Source: Agrostemma githago (taxonomy: Eukaryota > Streptophyta > Magnoliopsida > Caryophyllales > Caryophyllaceae). From it: DNA of 64,000 nt. Both the position numbers and the translations under genes were made by a program. Location: positions 32,350,844 to 32,414,843 of the forward strand of contig OY288243.1 of assembly GCA_958450325.1 (NCBI GenBank). The letters are read 5' to 3'. Below the pieces are notes generated by a model. The model was not told the origin of the DNA and did not search any database. It was given only the letters and a program-made list of their open reading frames with translations. Shown here piece after piece: positions 21,165-32,727 of this stretch. Within the stretch, counting starts at the first letter, position 1. Each line of letters opens with the position of its first letter.

Positions 21165-24100
21165 CTACTCATCATCGCTACTATCATTCTCCTCATCCGT
21201 GTTCACTTCATTGAAACCGTCTTCCTCGATCTCATCATCATCCCATTCACTGTCCACCTCTTCCTCATCTGCTTCTATTACAACCTGTTCCTCACCCTCA
21301 TCCTCACTCTCACCCTCAGGCACGATCCAATTGTGAAACTCATCTTCTTCCTCTTCCTCTTCCTCGCCCCCATCCTCTTCACCGACGTTCCCTACTTGTT
21401 CCTCAATTTCATCAGTGTCATCAGTGTCTGAAACTACAATAGATGAAAGTGGTTGTACATTAGAAACGACATCCTCTTGGTATACGTTATCGTCGGTGAT
21501 TGGGTTGTCAATTTGTGACCTCGCCTTGTTCTTAAACACCGCCGACCATTGTGTATCCTTTTTTCCCTTTGGATAAGGGGCAAAGCAAATTTGATCGCTT
21601 TGGTACGCCAACACAAAAGGATTGTGCCCTCGCAGTTTTCTTGAGCGATTCACATCTACAAGATTGTATAACTTATGAACATTAACTCCTTGTGCAGAGT
21701 TATCAATCCAATCACATTTGAATAGTACGGGTTTACAGGTCCTGTCACTGTCAAAATAGTGGAGTTCAACCACCTCTTCTAGTGTTCCATAATAATCTGA
21801 CCCTTCCGTGGAACTCACACAGACCCCGTTACTAATTGTAGATTTAGGGACGTCGACACCATCTTTGAAAGCACGAAACTTGTACCCATTCACTGAATAA
21901 CGTTTCCAAGTCTTCACCCGTGAAGAAGGGCCAGTCGCAAGAGTTTTCATGAGGGGGTCGAGCAGCACTTCAGGCTTTCATGAAGATATAATAAGTCAAT
22001 AAATTATTTTAATAAACAGTTTCGAGTAACTTAAAGTCACAACTATCATTTTCACGTACTTGATCTCGTAGCCAAGTGGAGAACAATGACTCATATTTGC
22101 TCCAAACTGCGTCACATGATCTAACCTCAGCATGTTTGGTCATGATGTACGCCTCGAATTTCCTAAATTTGTTTCAAGTCATCAGATGAAAAAAAAAAAA
22201 GATTATTGTACGGGGTATTATATTATCAAAACAATAAAGAGTTATTGCACTACATCTGTCACTTACTCCTCGTACGGTCTTATGATTGCACCACAGTTTC
22301 TTATGACGTAAGTGTGCGCTTGATTGTACTCAACCTCTGTGAGAAATCTTTCCTTACATTTTCCCGTAGTGCTGCCCACATCCTTTCGAAATGGTTCTAC
22401 AGTGTCATCAGATTCGTCATTTTCATTGACACCGATATCAATATTCTTCGCTTTCGTGTCAATATGCTCTTGAAAGTAAAAGGAACAAAAATTTGACGTT
22501 TCCTTCAACAAATAAGCGTTACATATTGACCCTTCTACCCGAGCTTTATTTCCAATTTTTTTTAAGATGATTGAGAAACCTGCATAACAATAATACAAAG
22601 TACAATTACTTTCATTTTAGATGCTACAAGCTGGGCACAGTTGTTAACGCAATCATACCTTTCAAATGGATACATTCAACGGTATTGAACAGGACCCCCA
22701 ACTTTTGCTTCAAATGGAAGGTGAACTGGTAAATGTTCCATCGAGTTGAAGAAAGACGGAGGAAATATTTTCTCCAACTTACAAATGATCTCGGCAATGT
22801 TCTTCTCCAACCGATTAATGGAGTCCACGGAGATGGTATATGAACACAAATCGCGAAAAAATTGACTAATCTCAGTTATGGCATTCCATGTGTTTACAGG
22901 GACTAATTGCTTCAATGCTACAGGCAACAACCTCTCCATGAACATGTGGCAGTCATGACTTTTCATGCCATGCAATATCATTTTCGAATGGTCTACACAC
23001 CTAGACAAGTCAGATGCGTAACCGTCCGGGAACTTTAACCCAGATACCCAGTCACATAACGCCTTCTTCTCACTTCTGTCCAATACGAATGACATTGACT
23101 TGGGTCGACTGAAACACAGTTCCTTAAAGTCGGCTTTGCCTTTCGGTCCGAATGACGTCTTATTGGGTACATCCATAATGGTGTTCATAAGTTGCTCAAA
23201 AAAGTTCTTTTCAATGTGCATGACATCTAGGTTGTGCCTAATCAGCAGAGTCTTCCAGTATGGAAGTTCCCAGAATATACTTTGTTTCCACCATCCTTCT
23301 TTTTTATCTTTCAACTTCTTCAACTCGTCGAAAGAAGCATGAACAATGGTAGGGTAATGTTTTACTTCCTCCCATATTTCATCGCCTGACAACCTGTTAG
23401 AGGCGACTGAACTTTCACTGAGTCTCTTCTTTAGAAAACCTTTGCAGTTCTTTCTAAATGGATGGTCGGCTGGTAGAAATTGTCTATGGGAGTCAAACCA
23501 ACACACCTTACAACTTCTTGGCAAATAAAAGGATTTTCTATTCTTACCTTGACAGTACGGGCAAGCACGATAACCCGTTGTACTCCAACCGGAGAGCATC
23601 CCGTAAGCAGGGAAGTCATTGATGGTCCACATTATTGCTGCCTTGAGATTAAAGCCCTTCTTCGTGGACACGTCGTACGTGTAAACCCCTGTCTCCCACA
23701 AACATTTTAATTCCTCAATCAAAGGTTTGAGAGACACGTCCATATTTGACTTCGGGTTCTTAGGTCCAGGAACGATGAGAGACAAGAACATGAATTGTCT
23801 CTTTAAACACAACCAAGGAGGGAGGTTGTAGGGTGTCACCATAACTGGCCAGCACGAGTAAGATTTACCGAATTGTCCGTAAGGGGAAAACCCATCAGTG
23901 CATAAACCTAAGCGAACATTGCGCGGCTCTTTTGAAAACTCGGGATATTTAAGGTCAAACATTTTCCAAGCTTCACCGTCACTAGGATGCACCATGGTAC
24001 CATCTACCCTTAGTCGTGAGTTTTTGTGATGCCAACGCATTTGCTCGGCTACGTTCTTTGTCGCGTACAGGCGTTGTAATCTAGGACCTAGCGGGAAATA

Positions 24101-24904
24101 AGTCAACACCTTACTCGCTACTCTATTTCCCCTCGTATTTTTCGTCGCACTCTTAAATCTATCCGCGCCACACTTTGTGCACTTCTCGTGATCGGAATCT
24201 GCTTTCCAAAACAACATGCACCCGTGGGGGCAGGAATCGATCTTCTTATGAGGAAGTTGAAGACCCTTTAACACTTTCTTGACCTCGTAAAAATTTCGGG
24301 ACATGACATTATCCTTTTTGGGGAGAAGGTCAGCTATAAACGCTATCCAACCATCGAGTAATCTGAAAGACATGTTACCTTCGCACTTAAGGGTCAACAT
24401 CCTTGAAGCGGCTTCCAACAAACTCATGTCACATCCGTCGCAAACTGGTAACTCAGCATTTTTCATCATTTCGAAAAAGGATAGAACTTCTGGGTTGGGT
24501 TCATGCTGAACTTCCTCATCGCTTAGCTCGTCCGGGTTACGCTCCGCCTCCACTATGTCCTTAACGGTCGGACGTAACGCATCCTCCACGAACTCCCGAT
24601 ATGGGTTACTACTACCCGCTCCGTGACTATCACTAACGAGATCAGAATCCTCACCATGATACGTCCAGACGTAGTAGTTTGGAACAAACCCGTTTTTGTA
24701 GAGATGATCTCTAACATCAAGGGCATGTAGTATGGCAAAGTTTTTGCATTTACTACAAGGACACCTAAGTTGTTGTTTCGTGTAGTGGACGTTATTGTTT
24801 ATGGAATAGTCGATAAATTTCAACACACCGTCTTTGTATTCATGTTTAGGCTTCTTTCGCTCATCTAATCTCTCGTACATCCACTTCATTTCTACTCTCT
24901 TCAT
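21165..24904 (-). pseudogene. CACTA TNP2 transposase with DUF4218 and DUF4216 regions, one nonsense codon
   Basis: TNP2 is the DDE-type enzyme that cuts at CACTA ends. I start at 24904 (MKRVEMKWMYERLDERKKPK), the Transpos_assoc start, rather than the upstream ATG at 25012. Then come RCPCSKCKNFAILHALDVRD, the Transposase_21 core (LGLCTDGFSPYGQFGKSYSC; GWSTTGYRACPYCQGKN; HNLDVMHIEKNFFEQL) and the start of DUF4218 (MEHLPVHLPFEAKVGGPVQY). There TGA at 22676-22678 replaces the Trp expected before MYPFER. Further exons (about 22263-22580) hold the rest of DUF4218 (NAYLLKETSNFCSFYFQEHI), and 21165-21975 holds DUF4216 (HYFDSDRTCKPVLFKCDW) and a very acidic tail. An 8-T run at 22556-22563 also suggests a +1 shift. 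Confidence 0.93.
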
Positions 24905-25160
24905 TCTTTGTGAGGACAATATATATATATATGTGCATGCAAAGTACGTAGAAATTATTAAATTAGTTGAGCATGGGGAAGAACATTCAACGACGCCTAA
25001 TATTATGGACATTATCTACAGAACAATGTAAACCAAGTGCAGTCAATTGAACATGCTTTCATAAATCCGTAAACCCATTTAGACATCATTTCGAAACAGT
25101 TTCACCACCTTGGGACCTTATCACTCCAACCTAAACCCATCCTTGTACGTTCCATGCCAC

Positions 25161-25334
25161 TGATAAACACAAAATTTTGTTATGCCGATAAGAAAAAAAT
25201 CCGGCAGCAATTCGCCCCAGTTCTCCAAATGAACTATGTGGAAATATGAAAAGTCCACATGTGCATTCGGAGAACAATGAGGGAATTGCCACAAGACTTT
25301 TTCTTATCGACATAACAAAATTTCGTGTTTACCA
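25161..25334. repeat. ~80-bp inverted repeat (hairpin) upstream of TNP2
   Basis: The arm starting TGATAAACACAAAATTTTGT (25161) pairs with the arm ending ACAAAATTTCGTGTTTACCA (to 25334), with few mismatches and almost no loop. A second smaller hairpin lies at about 25361-25420 (AAGAATTACT / AGTAATTCTT). Confidence 0.85.
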
Positions 25335-25504
25335 CCTAAGTGATATGAAAAGTAAAAAGACAGTCCCAAAACGGGGACTATTCAAGAATTACTCCTAACA
25401 AGTAATTCTTGAACGGGTACTAGGTAGGTCTGAGTAGATGTATAACATGTCTTACCAACAATACGTAACCTAAACTGTAAACAACAACAATCATGTATCA
25501 ACAC

Positions 25505-26041
25505 CCAACAAATTACTACTAGTAGTATTAGTAGTAGTATTAGCAGTAGAAGATTAGTAGTATTAGTAGTTGTAGTAGTAGAAGATTAGTAATATTATTA
25601 GTAGTAGTTAAGTAGTATTAGTAGTAGTAGTAGATTAGTAGTAGTGGTGGTAGTAGTATTAGTAGTAGATTAGTAGTAGTTAAGTAGTATTAGTAGTAGT
25701 AGATTAGTAGTATTAGTAGTAGTATATTAGTAGTAGTAGAAGATTAGTAGTATTATTAGTAGTAGTTAAGTAGTAGTAGTAGAAGATTAGTAGTATTATT
25801 AGTAGTAGTTAAGTAGTAGTAGTAGTACATTAATACTAGTGGTGGTAGTAGTATTAGTAGTAGATTAGTAGCAGTGGATTGGTAGTGTTATTAGTAGTAG
25901 TTAAGTAGTATTAGTAGTAGTAGATTAGTACTAGTGGTGGTAGTAGTAGTATTAGTAGTAGATTAGTAGTAGTAGTAGTGGTAGTATATTAGTAGTATTA
26001 GTAGTAGCAGTAGAAGATTAGTAGTATTATTAGTAGTAGTT

Positions 26042-26086
<45 letters not shown>

Positions 26087-28876
26087 ATTAATAGTAGTGG
26101 TGGTAGTAGTAGTATTAGTAGTAGATTAGTAGTAGTAAATTAGTAGTACTAGTAGATTAGTAGTATTATTAGTAGTAGTTAAGTAGTATTAGTAGTAGTA
26201 GATTAGTAGTAGTAAATTAGTAGTATTAGTAGTAGTAGTAGTAGAAGATTAGTAGTAGTTAAGTAGTATTAGTAGTAGTAGATTAGTAGTATTAGTAGTA
26301 GTAGAAGATTAGTAGTAGTATTATTAGTAGTAGTTAAGTAGTAGTAGTAGTAGTACATTAATAGTAGTGGTGGTAGTAGTATTAGTAGTAGATTAGTAGC
26401 AGTGGATTGGTAGTATTATTAGTAGTAGTTAAGTAGTATTAGTAGTAGTAGATTAGTACTAGTGGTGGTAGTAGTAGTATTAGTAGTAGATTAGTAGTAG
26501 TAGTGGTAGTATATTAGTTGTATTAGTAGTAGCAGTAGAAGATTAGTAGTATTATTAGTAGTAGTTAAATAGTATTAGTAGTAGTAGTAAATTAGTACTA
26601 GTGGTGGTAGTAGTAGTATTAGTGGTAGATTAGTAGTAGTAGTGGTAGTATATTAGTAGTATTAGTAGTAGCAGTAGAAGATTAGTAGTATTATTAGTAG
26701 TAGTTAAGTAGTATTAGTAGTAGTAGTACATTAATAGTAGTGGTGGTAGTAGTAGTATTAGTAGTAGATTAGTAGTAGTAAATTAGTAGTACTAGTAGAT
26801 TAGTAGTATTATTAGTAGTAGTTAAGTAGTATTAGTAGTAGTTAAGTAGTATTAGTAGTAGTAGATTAGTAGTATTAGTAGTAGTATATTAGTAGTATTA
26901 GTAGTAGTATATTAGTAGTATTAGTAGTATTAGTAGATTAGTAGTATTATTAGTAGTAGTTAAGTAGTAGTAGTAGTACATTAATAGTAGTGGTGGTAGT
27001 AGTAGTATTAGTAGTAGATTAGTAGTAGTAAATTAGTAGTATTAGTAGTAGTAGTAGAAGATTAGTAGTAGTTAAGTAGTATTAGTAGTAGTAGATTAGT
27101 AGTATTAGTAGTAGTATATTAGTAGTATTAGTAGTATTAGTAGATTAGTAGTATTATTAGTAGTAGTTAAGTAGTAGTAGTAGTAGATTAGTAGCAGTGG
27201 ATTGGTAGTGTTATTAGTAGTAGTTAAGTAGTATTAGTAGTAGTAGATTAGTACTAGTGGTGGTAGTAGTAGTATTAGTAGTAGATTAGTAGTAGTGGTG
27301 GTAGTATATTAGTAGTATTAGTAGTAGCAGTAGAAGATTAGTAGTATTATTAGTAGTAGTTAAATAGTATTAGTAGTAGTAGTAGATTAATAGTAGTGGT
27401 GGTGGTAGTAGTATTAGTAGTAGTAAATTAGTAGTACTAGTAGATTAGTAGTATTATTAGTAGTAGTTAAGTAGTATTAGTAGTAGTAGATTAGTAGTAT
27501 TAGTAGTAGTAGAAGATTAGTAGTAGTATTATTAGTAGTAGTTAAGTAGTAGTAGTAGTAGTACATTAATAGTAGTGGTGGTAGTAGTATTAGTAGTAGA
27601 TTAGTAGCAGTGGATTGGTAGTATTATTAGTAGTAGTTAAGTAGTATTAGTAGTAGTAGATTAGTACTAGTGGTGGTAGTAGTAGTATTAGTAGTAGATT
27701 AGTAGTAGTAGTGGTAGTATATTAGTTGTATTAGTAGTAGCAGTAGAAGATTAGTAGTATTATTAGTAGTAGTTAAATAGTATTAGTAGTAGTAGTAAAT
27801 TAGTACTAGTGGTGGTAGTAGTAGTATTAGTGGTAGATTAGTAGTAGTAGTGGTAGTATATTAGTAGTATTAGTAGTAGCAGTAGAAGATTAGTAGTATT
27901 ATTAGTAGTAGTTAAGTAGTATTAGTAGTAGTAGTACATTAATAGTAGTGGTGGTAGTAGTAGTATTAGTAGTAGATTAGTAGTAGTAAATTAGTAGTAC
28001 TAGTAGATTAGTAGTATTATTAGTAGTAGTTAAGTAGTATTAGTAGTAGTAGATTAGTAGTAGTAAATTAGTAGTATTAGTAGTAGTAGTAGAAGATTAG
28101 TAGTAGTTAAGTAGTATTAGTAGTAGTAGATTAGTAGTATTAGTAGTAGTATATTAGTAGTATTAGTAGTATTAGTAGATTAGTAGTATTATTAGTAGTA
28201 GTTAAGTAGTAGTAGTAGTACATTAATAGTAGTGGTGGTAGTAGTAGTATTAGTAGTAGATTAGTAGTAGTAAATTAGTAGTACTAGTAGATTAGTAGTA
28301 TTATTAGTAGTAGTTAAGTAGTATTAGTAGTAGTAGATTAGTAGTAGTAAATTAGTAGTAGAAGATTAGTAGTAGTTAAGTAGTATTAGTAGTAGTAGAT
28401 TAGTAGTATTAGTAGTAGTATATTAGTAGTATTAGTAGTATTAGTAGATTAGTAGTATTATTAGTAGTAGTTAAGTAGTAGTAGTAGTAGATTAGTAGCA
28501 GTGGATTGGTAGTGTTATTAGTAGTAGTTAAGTAGTATTAGTAGTAGTAGATTAGTACTAGTGGTGGTAGTAGTAGTATTAGTAGTAGATTAGTAGTAGT
28601 GGTGGTAGTATATTAGTAGTATTAGTAGTAGCAGTAGAAGATTAGTAGTATTATTAGTAGTAGTTAAATAGTATTAGTAGTAGTAGTAGATTAATAGTAG
28701 TGGTGGTGGTAGTAGTATTAGTAGTAGTAAATTAGTAGTACTAGTAGATTAGTAGTATTATTAGTAGTAGTTAAGTAGTATTAGTAGTAGTAGATTAGTA
28801 GTAGTATATTAGTAGTATTAGTAGTAGAAGATTAGTAGTAGTTAAGTAGTATTAGTAGTAGTAGATTAGTAGTATT
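25505..28876. repeat. 3.4-kb degenerate (TAG)n/(ATTAGTAG)n array with higher-order duplications
   Basis: Almost every base belongs to TAGTAG/ATTAGTAG units punctuated by GTGGTGGTAG, TTAAGTAG and CAGTGGATTGG. Long composite blocks recur: the CAGTGGATTGG block appears near 25880, 26400, 27195, 27610 and 28500 with similar neighbours, so expansion also occurred in blocks of several hundred bases. It lies between the TNP2 start and the CACTA promoter side. Confidence 0.97.
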
Positions 28877-29027
28877 AGGCCCTGTTCTCCTGGACTTAAA
28901 CTGACTGAACTGAACTGAACTGAATGTGTCTGAACTGAACTGAACTGAACTGAATGTGTCTGAACTGAACTGAACTGAACTGAATGTGTCTGAACTGAAC
29001 TGAACTGAACTGAACTGAACTGAATAC
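28877..29027 (+). mobile_element. (CTGAA)n element end with TIR GGCCCTGTTCTCC
   Basis: After TTA the sequence GGCCCTGTTCTCCTGGACTT leads into ACTGAACTGAA runs punctuated by TGTGTCTGAA. The same end occurs inverted at 45662. GGCCCTGTT ends beside TTA resemble PIF/Harbinger-Tourist elements. The second end of this copy is not identified. Confidence 0.6.
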
Positions 29028-29439
29028 AACTAACATCCATGATCAAGTACTAAACACAGCAAAATTAGAGCAACAGGGCGACAATACTAAACACAGCAAG
29101 TTGACCTCTAAATCAACCTAGATTACGTGTCAAGGAAAACCGTAGTCAGCACATCACTTGTCTCAAGAGAAGCTCTCAACAACGCCAATCCCTGCATGAT
29201 CAACTAACCTTTACTTCTACTACTACCATCATTATAACAACAATAACAACACTAACACAACCAATATTATTTCATACAAACCAACACTACCACCATTAAA
29301 TTAACACAACCCACCACTCACACAAACTAACCCCAACACTAACACAACCAACAACAACAAACCACAACAATAACCTAATCAACAATAACATTAACAATAA
29401 CAAATATTTAAAAAATTTAACAGTTTGAACATACTTTGA

Positions 29440-29660
29440 TGGAGAAAAGACGGAAAAATGAACCGAAGATGAGGAGGGCGCGCGGCAGGGGGGAGGGCAC
29501 GGCAGTGGAAGGGCGCGCCGGCAGTGGCGCCGGTGGATGTCGTCGCCGGCCGGTGGGGGAGACGGGAAGGGGGAGGGGAATTGGGTAGATTAGGGTTTCG
29601 GGGAATCGATTTGGGGAAATCGATTTGGGGATATTGATTTGGGCTGTTTCTTTTTGTGTT
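29440..29660 (-). promoter_or_regulatory. GC/CpG-rich 5' region of the CACTA genes
   Basis: A GC-rich island inside AT-rich flanks, about 330 bp from the right CACTA end. On the minus strand it includes AAACCCTAATCTACCC and C-rich tracts, then TTTTCTCCATCAAAG, a plausible leader exon. Promoter and 5' UTR function is inferred from its place upstream of both genes. Confidence 0.45.
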
Positions 29661-29689
29661 CGCGTCTTTTTTTTTATATATGGAATACT

Positions 29690-30016
29690 ATGCGGCGGAC
29701 AATCCCACGCAAAATCCGCCGTGTGTCAACATCTATGCGTCGGATTGTCCGCCACATCGCAGGATTAATTTTTTAAATTAAATGTCCCCCCTGCGTCGGT
29801 ATAAGGCATACTATGCGGCGGAAAATCCGCCGCATAATTGAGCGCGAAACTCCCACCCTTGGGCGCCCTTACCCTGCGTCCATTTTGCGTGGGGTATTCC
29901 CACGCAAGTCAGTCGCGTCGCCCAATCCGACGCGAATCCGACGTGAGCAGAAACATGTGTCGGATATTTAGTCCGCCGCAAAACGTCCGCCGCAATTTCA
30001 TCTGTTTTTTGTAGTG
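29690..30016. repeat. CACTA right subterminal repeats
   Basis: Repeated GCGGCGGA, CCCACGCAAAAT, CCGACGCGAA and TCCGCCGCA motifs in both orientations, matching those inside the left end at 18720-19215. Confidence 0.9.
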
Positions 30017-30019
30017 AGA

Positions 30020-30850
30020 GTTGCAAAAAGGTTCCGAAGATAGTAGCCTGATCCCCACTATTGCGTCAATGTACTCTTTGTCATCCCCAAGTAAACCAAG
30101 AGCATAGCAAGCATCCTTGAACATTGGATAAACTACACCATTCACAGTTCTAATGTCCTCGTATGATTGAGGACCTCTTACAAAGTTGAGCAGTGTTCTC
30201 ATATAGTACCTCTCACCACCTGTTGGTGACATATTGAACATTCTGCCTAAACTGAATCCTAGTTTCCTAGGAGCCCATTCTTTTTCTTTGGTTTTCCAAA
30301 CATATCTGTTTGGAAACTCGGAGTACGTTAGATCACGACCATCAGTGAATTTCTTGTTATAGTCAAGCCATGCTGTGAACTTGGTGCGTGCACCACTCGA
30401 TCTAGCAAGGACATCCTCTAAGGGTCATCATCATTGAAGACAACGTTCTGTTCGTTCGGGAGATGGTAGTCCAACCGTAATACAGGTGGAGTTCTGTAAT
30501 GTATATCGAAGCCAAATATTCTCTAAAAAGCTTCGCACGGAGATATGTATCGACAGTCGTAGTACTCTTTGATCTGATCATTTTGACCTGCATTTTCTGT
30601 AGACGAAGTGTCTACTGTTACCCTATCATAACCCTTATTGATGTATTTGAAACGGTACTTTATGGACCTAGCTTGATTACACCATTCTACATTAATATGT
30701 GCGTGGTAGCGGGTTAATAAATCAGGATTGTAGGGAACAACGTATCCATTGTGAACTGGTACGCCACTTTTGTCTACGGTAACTCCCGTGTCCAACCTCT
30801 TGTAGATTGGGTATCCATCACCATCGACGGTTGTCCTGTTGCTGAACGGT
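30020..30850 (-). pseudogene. Helitron RepHel: Rep tyrosine region and linker to helicase
   Basis: Continues the exon cut at 40540. Minus translation gives PFSNRTTVDGDGYPIYKR, YNPDLLTRYHAHINVEW, then SIKYRFKYINKGYDRVTV, the Y-x3-Y/K-rich Rep tyrosine motif that attaches covalently to DNA. Then come PNRYVWKTKEKEWAPR and GERYYMRTLLNFVRGPQSYE, typical of plant Helitrons. Two defects are visible: TAG at 30523-30525 where Trp is expected in EAFWRIFG, and a one-base loss near 30422 that breaks NDDDPLEDVLARS. The CACTA element cuts the exon at 30017-30019. Confidence 0.92.
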
Positions 30851-32500
30851 TGATAAGTGTGGTTTGTAGTGCCTATTTTGTAGTGTTTTGGTCCCATTTT
30901 TTCTTGTAGAATCGCTCCTTGGGAGCGGTTTAGGGGCTTCTTATGCTTCCTTTAGTTCGTTTCAGGTTCCCGAGACCGATTTGGAAGAGTTGGAGCGATT
31001 CCGACTCGATACATACACATTTTGGAGCCAACGAGATAAAGGAACGATGACCCGATGCTTTGGAATCGACCCCGAGACCTTGGGACCCAATCCCGAGTCC
31101 CGAGACCCGATCCCGAGTCCCGAGAATCGATGAGAAGTCCATGTGAGGCAAGGAGAGACCAAGAGGATCATAATGGAGGCCTACAAGACCCATCCCCGAC
31201 GGGTATGCACCTCATCCCGTCGGGGATGAAGTGCACTTTGGAGGATGCCACTGCAACGCCGTCCCGGTCGGGACCAACCCGTCCCGGTCGGGATGGTGGG
31301 TCCGTCCCGGTCGGGATGATCCGTCCCGGTCGGGACCAAGGGGCTGTAGTCCGCATTTCTTTCTTTCTTCTCCCTTTCATTTGTAACCCTATAAATACTT
31401 ACCTCTTGTATTGTTTATGGATCTTACAATAGTTTAGCCTCTCTTAAGCCTCTCTACAACATATAAACCCTAGATTTAGTTCTTCATATTAGTTTGAATC
31501 TCTTATTAATCCTTAGTTAAATCTTAGTTAATCCTAGTTAATTAGTGCTTGTATTAAGAAGATACTTGAAGACTTCTCCAAGATTGACAACCTTGGGATT
31601 ATTTGGGTTTCTCTTTTATGCAAGATTTCATCTTTTCCTTCATCTAGTGTTGGTATAATCTTTCTTTTCTCTTGTTTATTGTTATTGAATCAAGTTTGAA
31701 TCTTTACTTAGTGTTTGTTGTTATTGTTTATATTGTTCTTGATGATGAATGTTTGGATTGTGGAGTTGTTTCATCCTTTCATTGTTATAGTTAGTTTGAC
31801 CATGAGTGAGTAGTTTATTTGTGGGTTAGTAGGGGGATTAAGAGTAGATTATGGGTGATTAGGGTTTGATTGGGGGTAAAGGGTGATTCTTTATTGTTAG
31901 TCACATATTTGGCACACCATGTGTTTGTTGATATGCTTGTATGAGTTGTAGTGGCCATGCTTCTCATGCTAGTCTTCTTCTACCCATTGTATGCTTTGTG
32001 TGTGGACATGTTGAGCATTGTCGTCGACATCGGTTTAAGTTGCTATCGCCCGGACCGAACCTAGCAATTAGGAGGTACCTACACCCTTAATCAACCCAAG
32101 TCACCCCACTACACTTATGAACCCGACCTAACCCACTCCTTTCTTTCCATATTTGATCCATCTTGTTAGTTAGTCATCACTTCTTTAGTTTGATAATTGG
32201 TTCGATTATTAGCATTGTTTTGCACTTCTCTTTAGTTTGCTAGTTGGTTTGTGTTTAGTTATTCTAGCTTAACCTCGTTTAGCCTAGTTGATTGTTAGTT
32301 TACTTCCTACTTCTCCTCTCATCATAATTCATCTAGTATTAGTTCTTTGTGTTGTTTGGTAGCATAGTCTAGTTCTAGGCCGATTTAGTCTAAACCTTGC
32401 AATACCGTCTCCGTGGACACGACCCGACTTACCCTAACTACCGTTAGGTGTTAGTTGGCTACTTATTTGGTGGCGGGATCCACGACAAATCCTACCATCA
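30851..32500 (+). repeat. 5' LTR of the Athila-type element
   Basis: 1650 bp. It contains a cluster of TCCCGGTCGGGA-type inverted motifs at about 31195-31345, then TATAAATACTT near 31390, a plausible TATA box. No coding. Confidence 0.96.
31387..31400 (+). promoter_or_regulatory. Putative LTR TATA box
   Basis: CCCTATAAATACTTACC lies about 500 bp into the LTR, just after the palindromic cluster, in both LTR copies. Assignment is by sequence and position only. Confidence 0.5.
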
Positions 32501-32503
32501 ATT

Positions 32504-32521
32504 TGGCGCCGTTGCCGGGGA
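32504..32521 (+). promoter_or_regulatory. Primer binding site (tRNA-Asp)
   Basis: TGGCGCCGTTGCCGGGGA, 3 bases after the 5' LTR, is complementary to the 3' end of plant tRNA-Asp, as in Athila elements. Confidence 0.92.
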
Positions 32522-32727
32522 CGGTGCATTGTTTAGACTTTGTTTGCTCATTTCTAGACTTAGTTACCTTCCTTTGTGCCCTTCTAATCATCTCTTGTGA
32601 ATATTCTCTAGTTTTTCTTGCTTTCTTAGCTTCCTTTTCTTTTTGTCTCTAGTTGTGCTTGCTTATTGTCGTTACCTAGTGCCCATAAAGCACTAGGTAT
32701 TCTCACGTTTGTTCTAGTGTGTAGTGT

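Larger units (their letters stand above)
18715..30016 (-). mobile_element. CACTA (EnSpm) transposon with TNP2 and TNPA genes, 11.3 kb
   Basis: Ends CACTACAAAAA (18715) and TTTTTTGTAGTG (to 30016) are inverted repeats flanked by the 3-bp duplication AGA (18712-18714 and 30017-30019). Subterminal arrays of GCGGCGGA/TCCGCCGC and GCGTGGGAWW motifs lie inside both ends, as needed for TNPA binding. It encodes a TNP2-type transposase with DUF4218 and DUF4216 regions and a TNPA/Ptta-type second protein, both on the minus strand. A 3.4-kb trinucleotide array lies upstream of TNP2. It interrupts an exon of the Helitron RepHel. TNP2 has a nonsense codon, so this copy is probably non-autonomous. Confidence 0.95.

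Noticed and set aside
21165..24904. A host gene with an unknown-function domain
   Set aside because: DUF4216 and DUF4218 occur beside TNP2 in CACTA elements, and the terminal repeats and TSD enclose the region.
25505..28876. Regularly spaced repeats suggestive of a CRISPR array
   Set aside because: The units are a trinucleotide microsatellite with no unique spacers, in a plant transposon.
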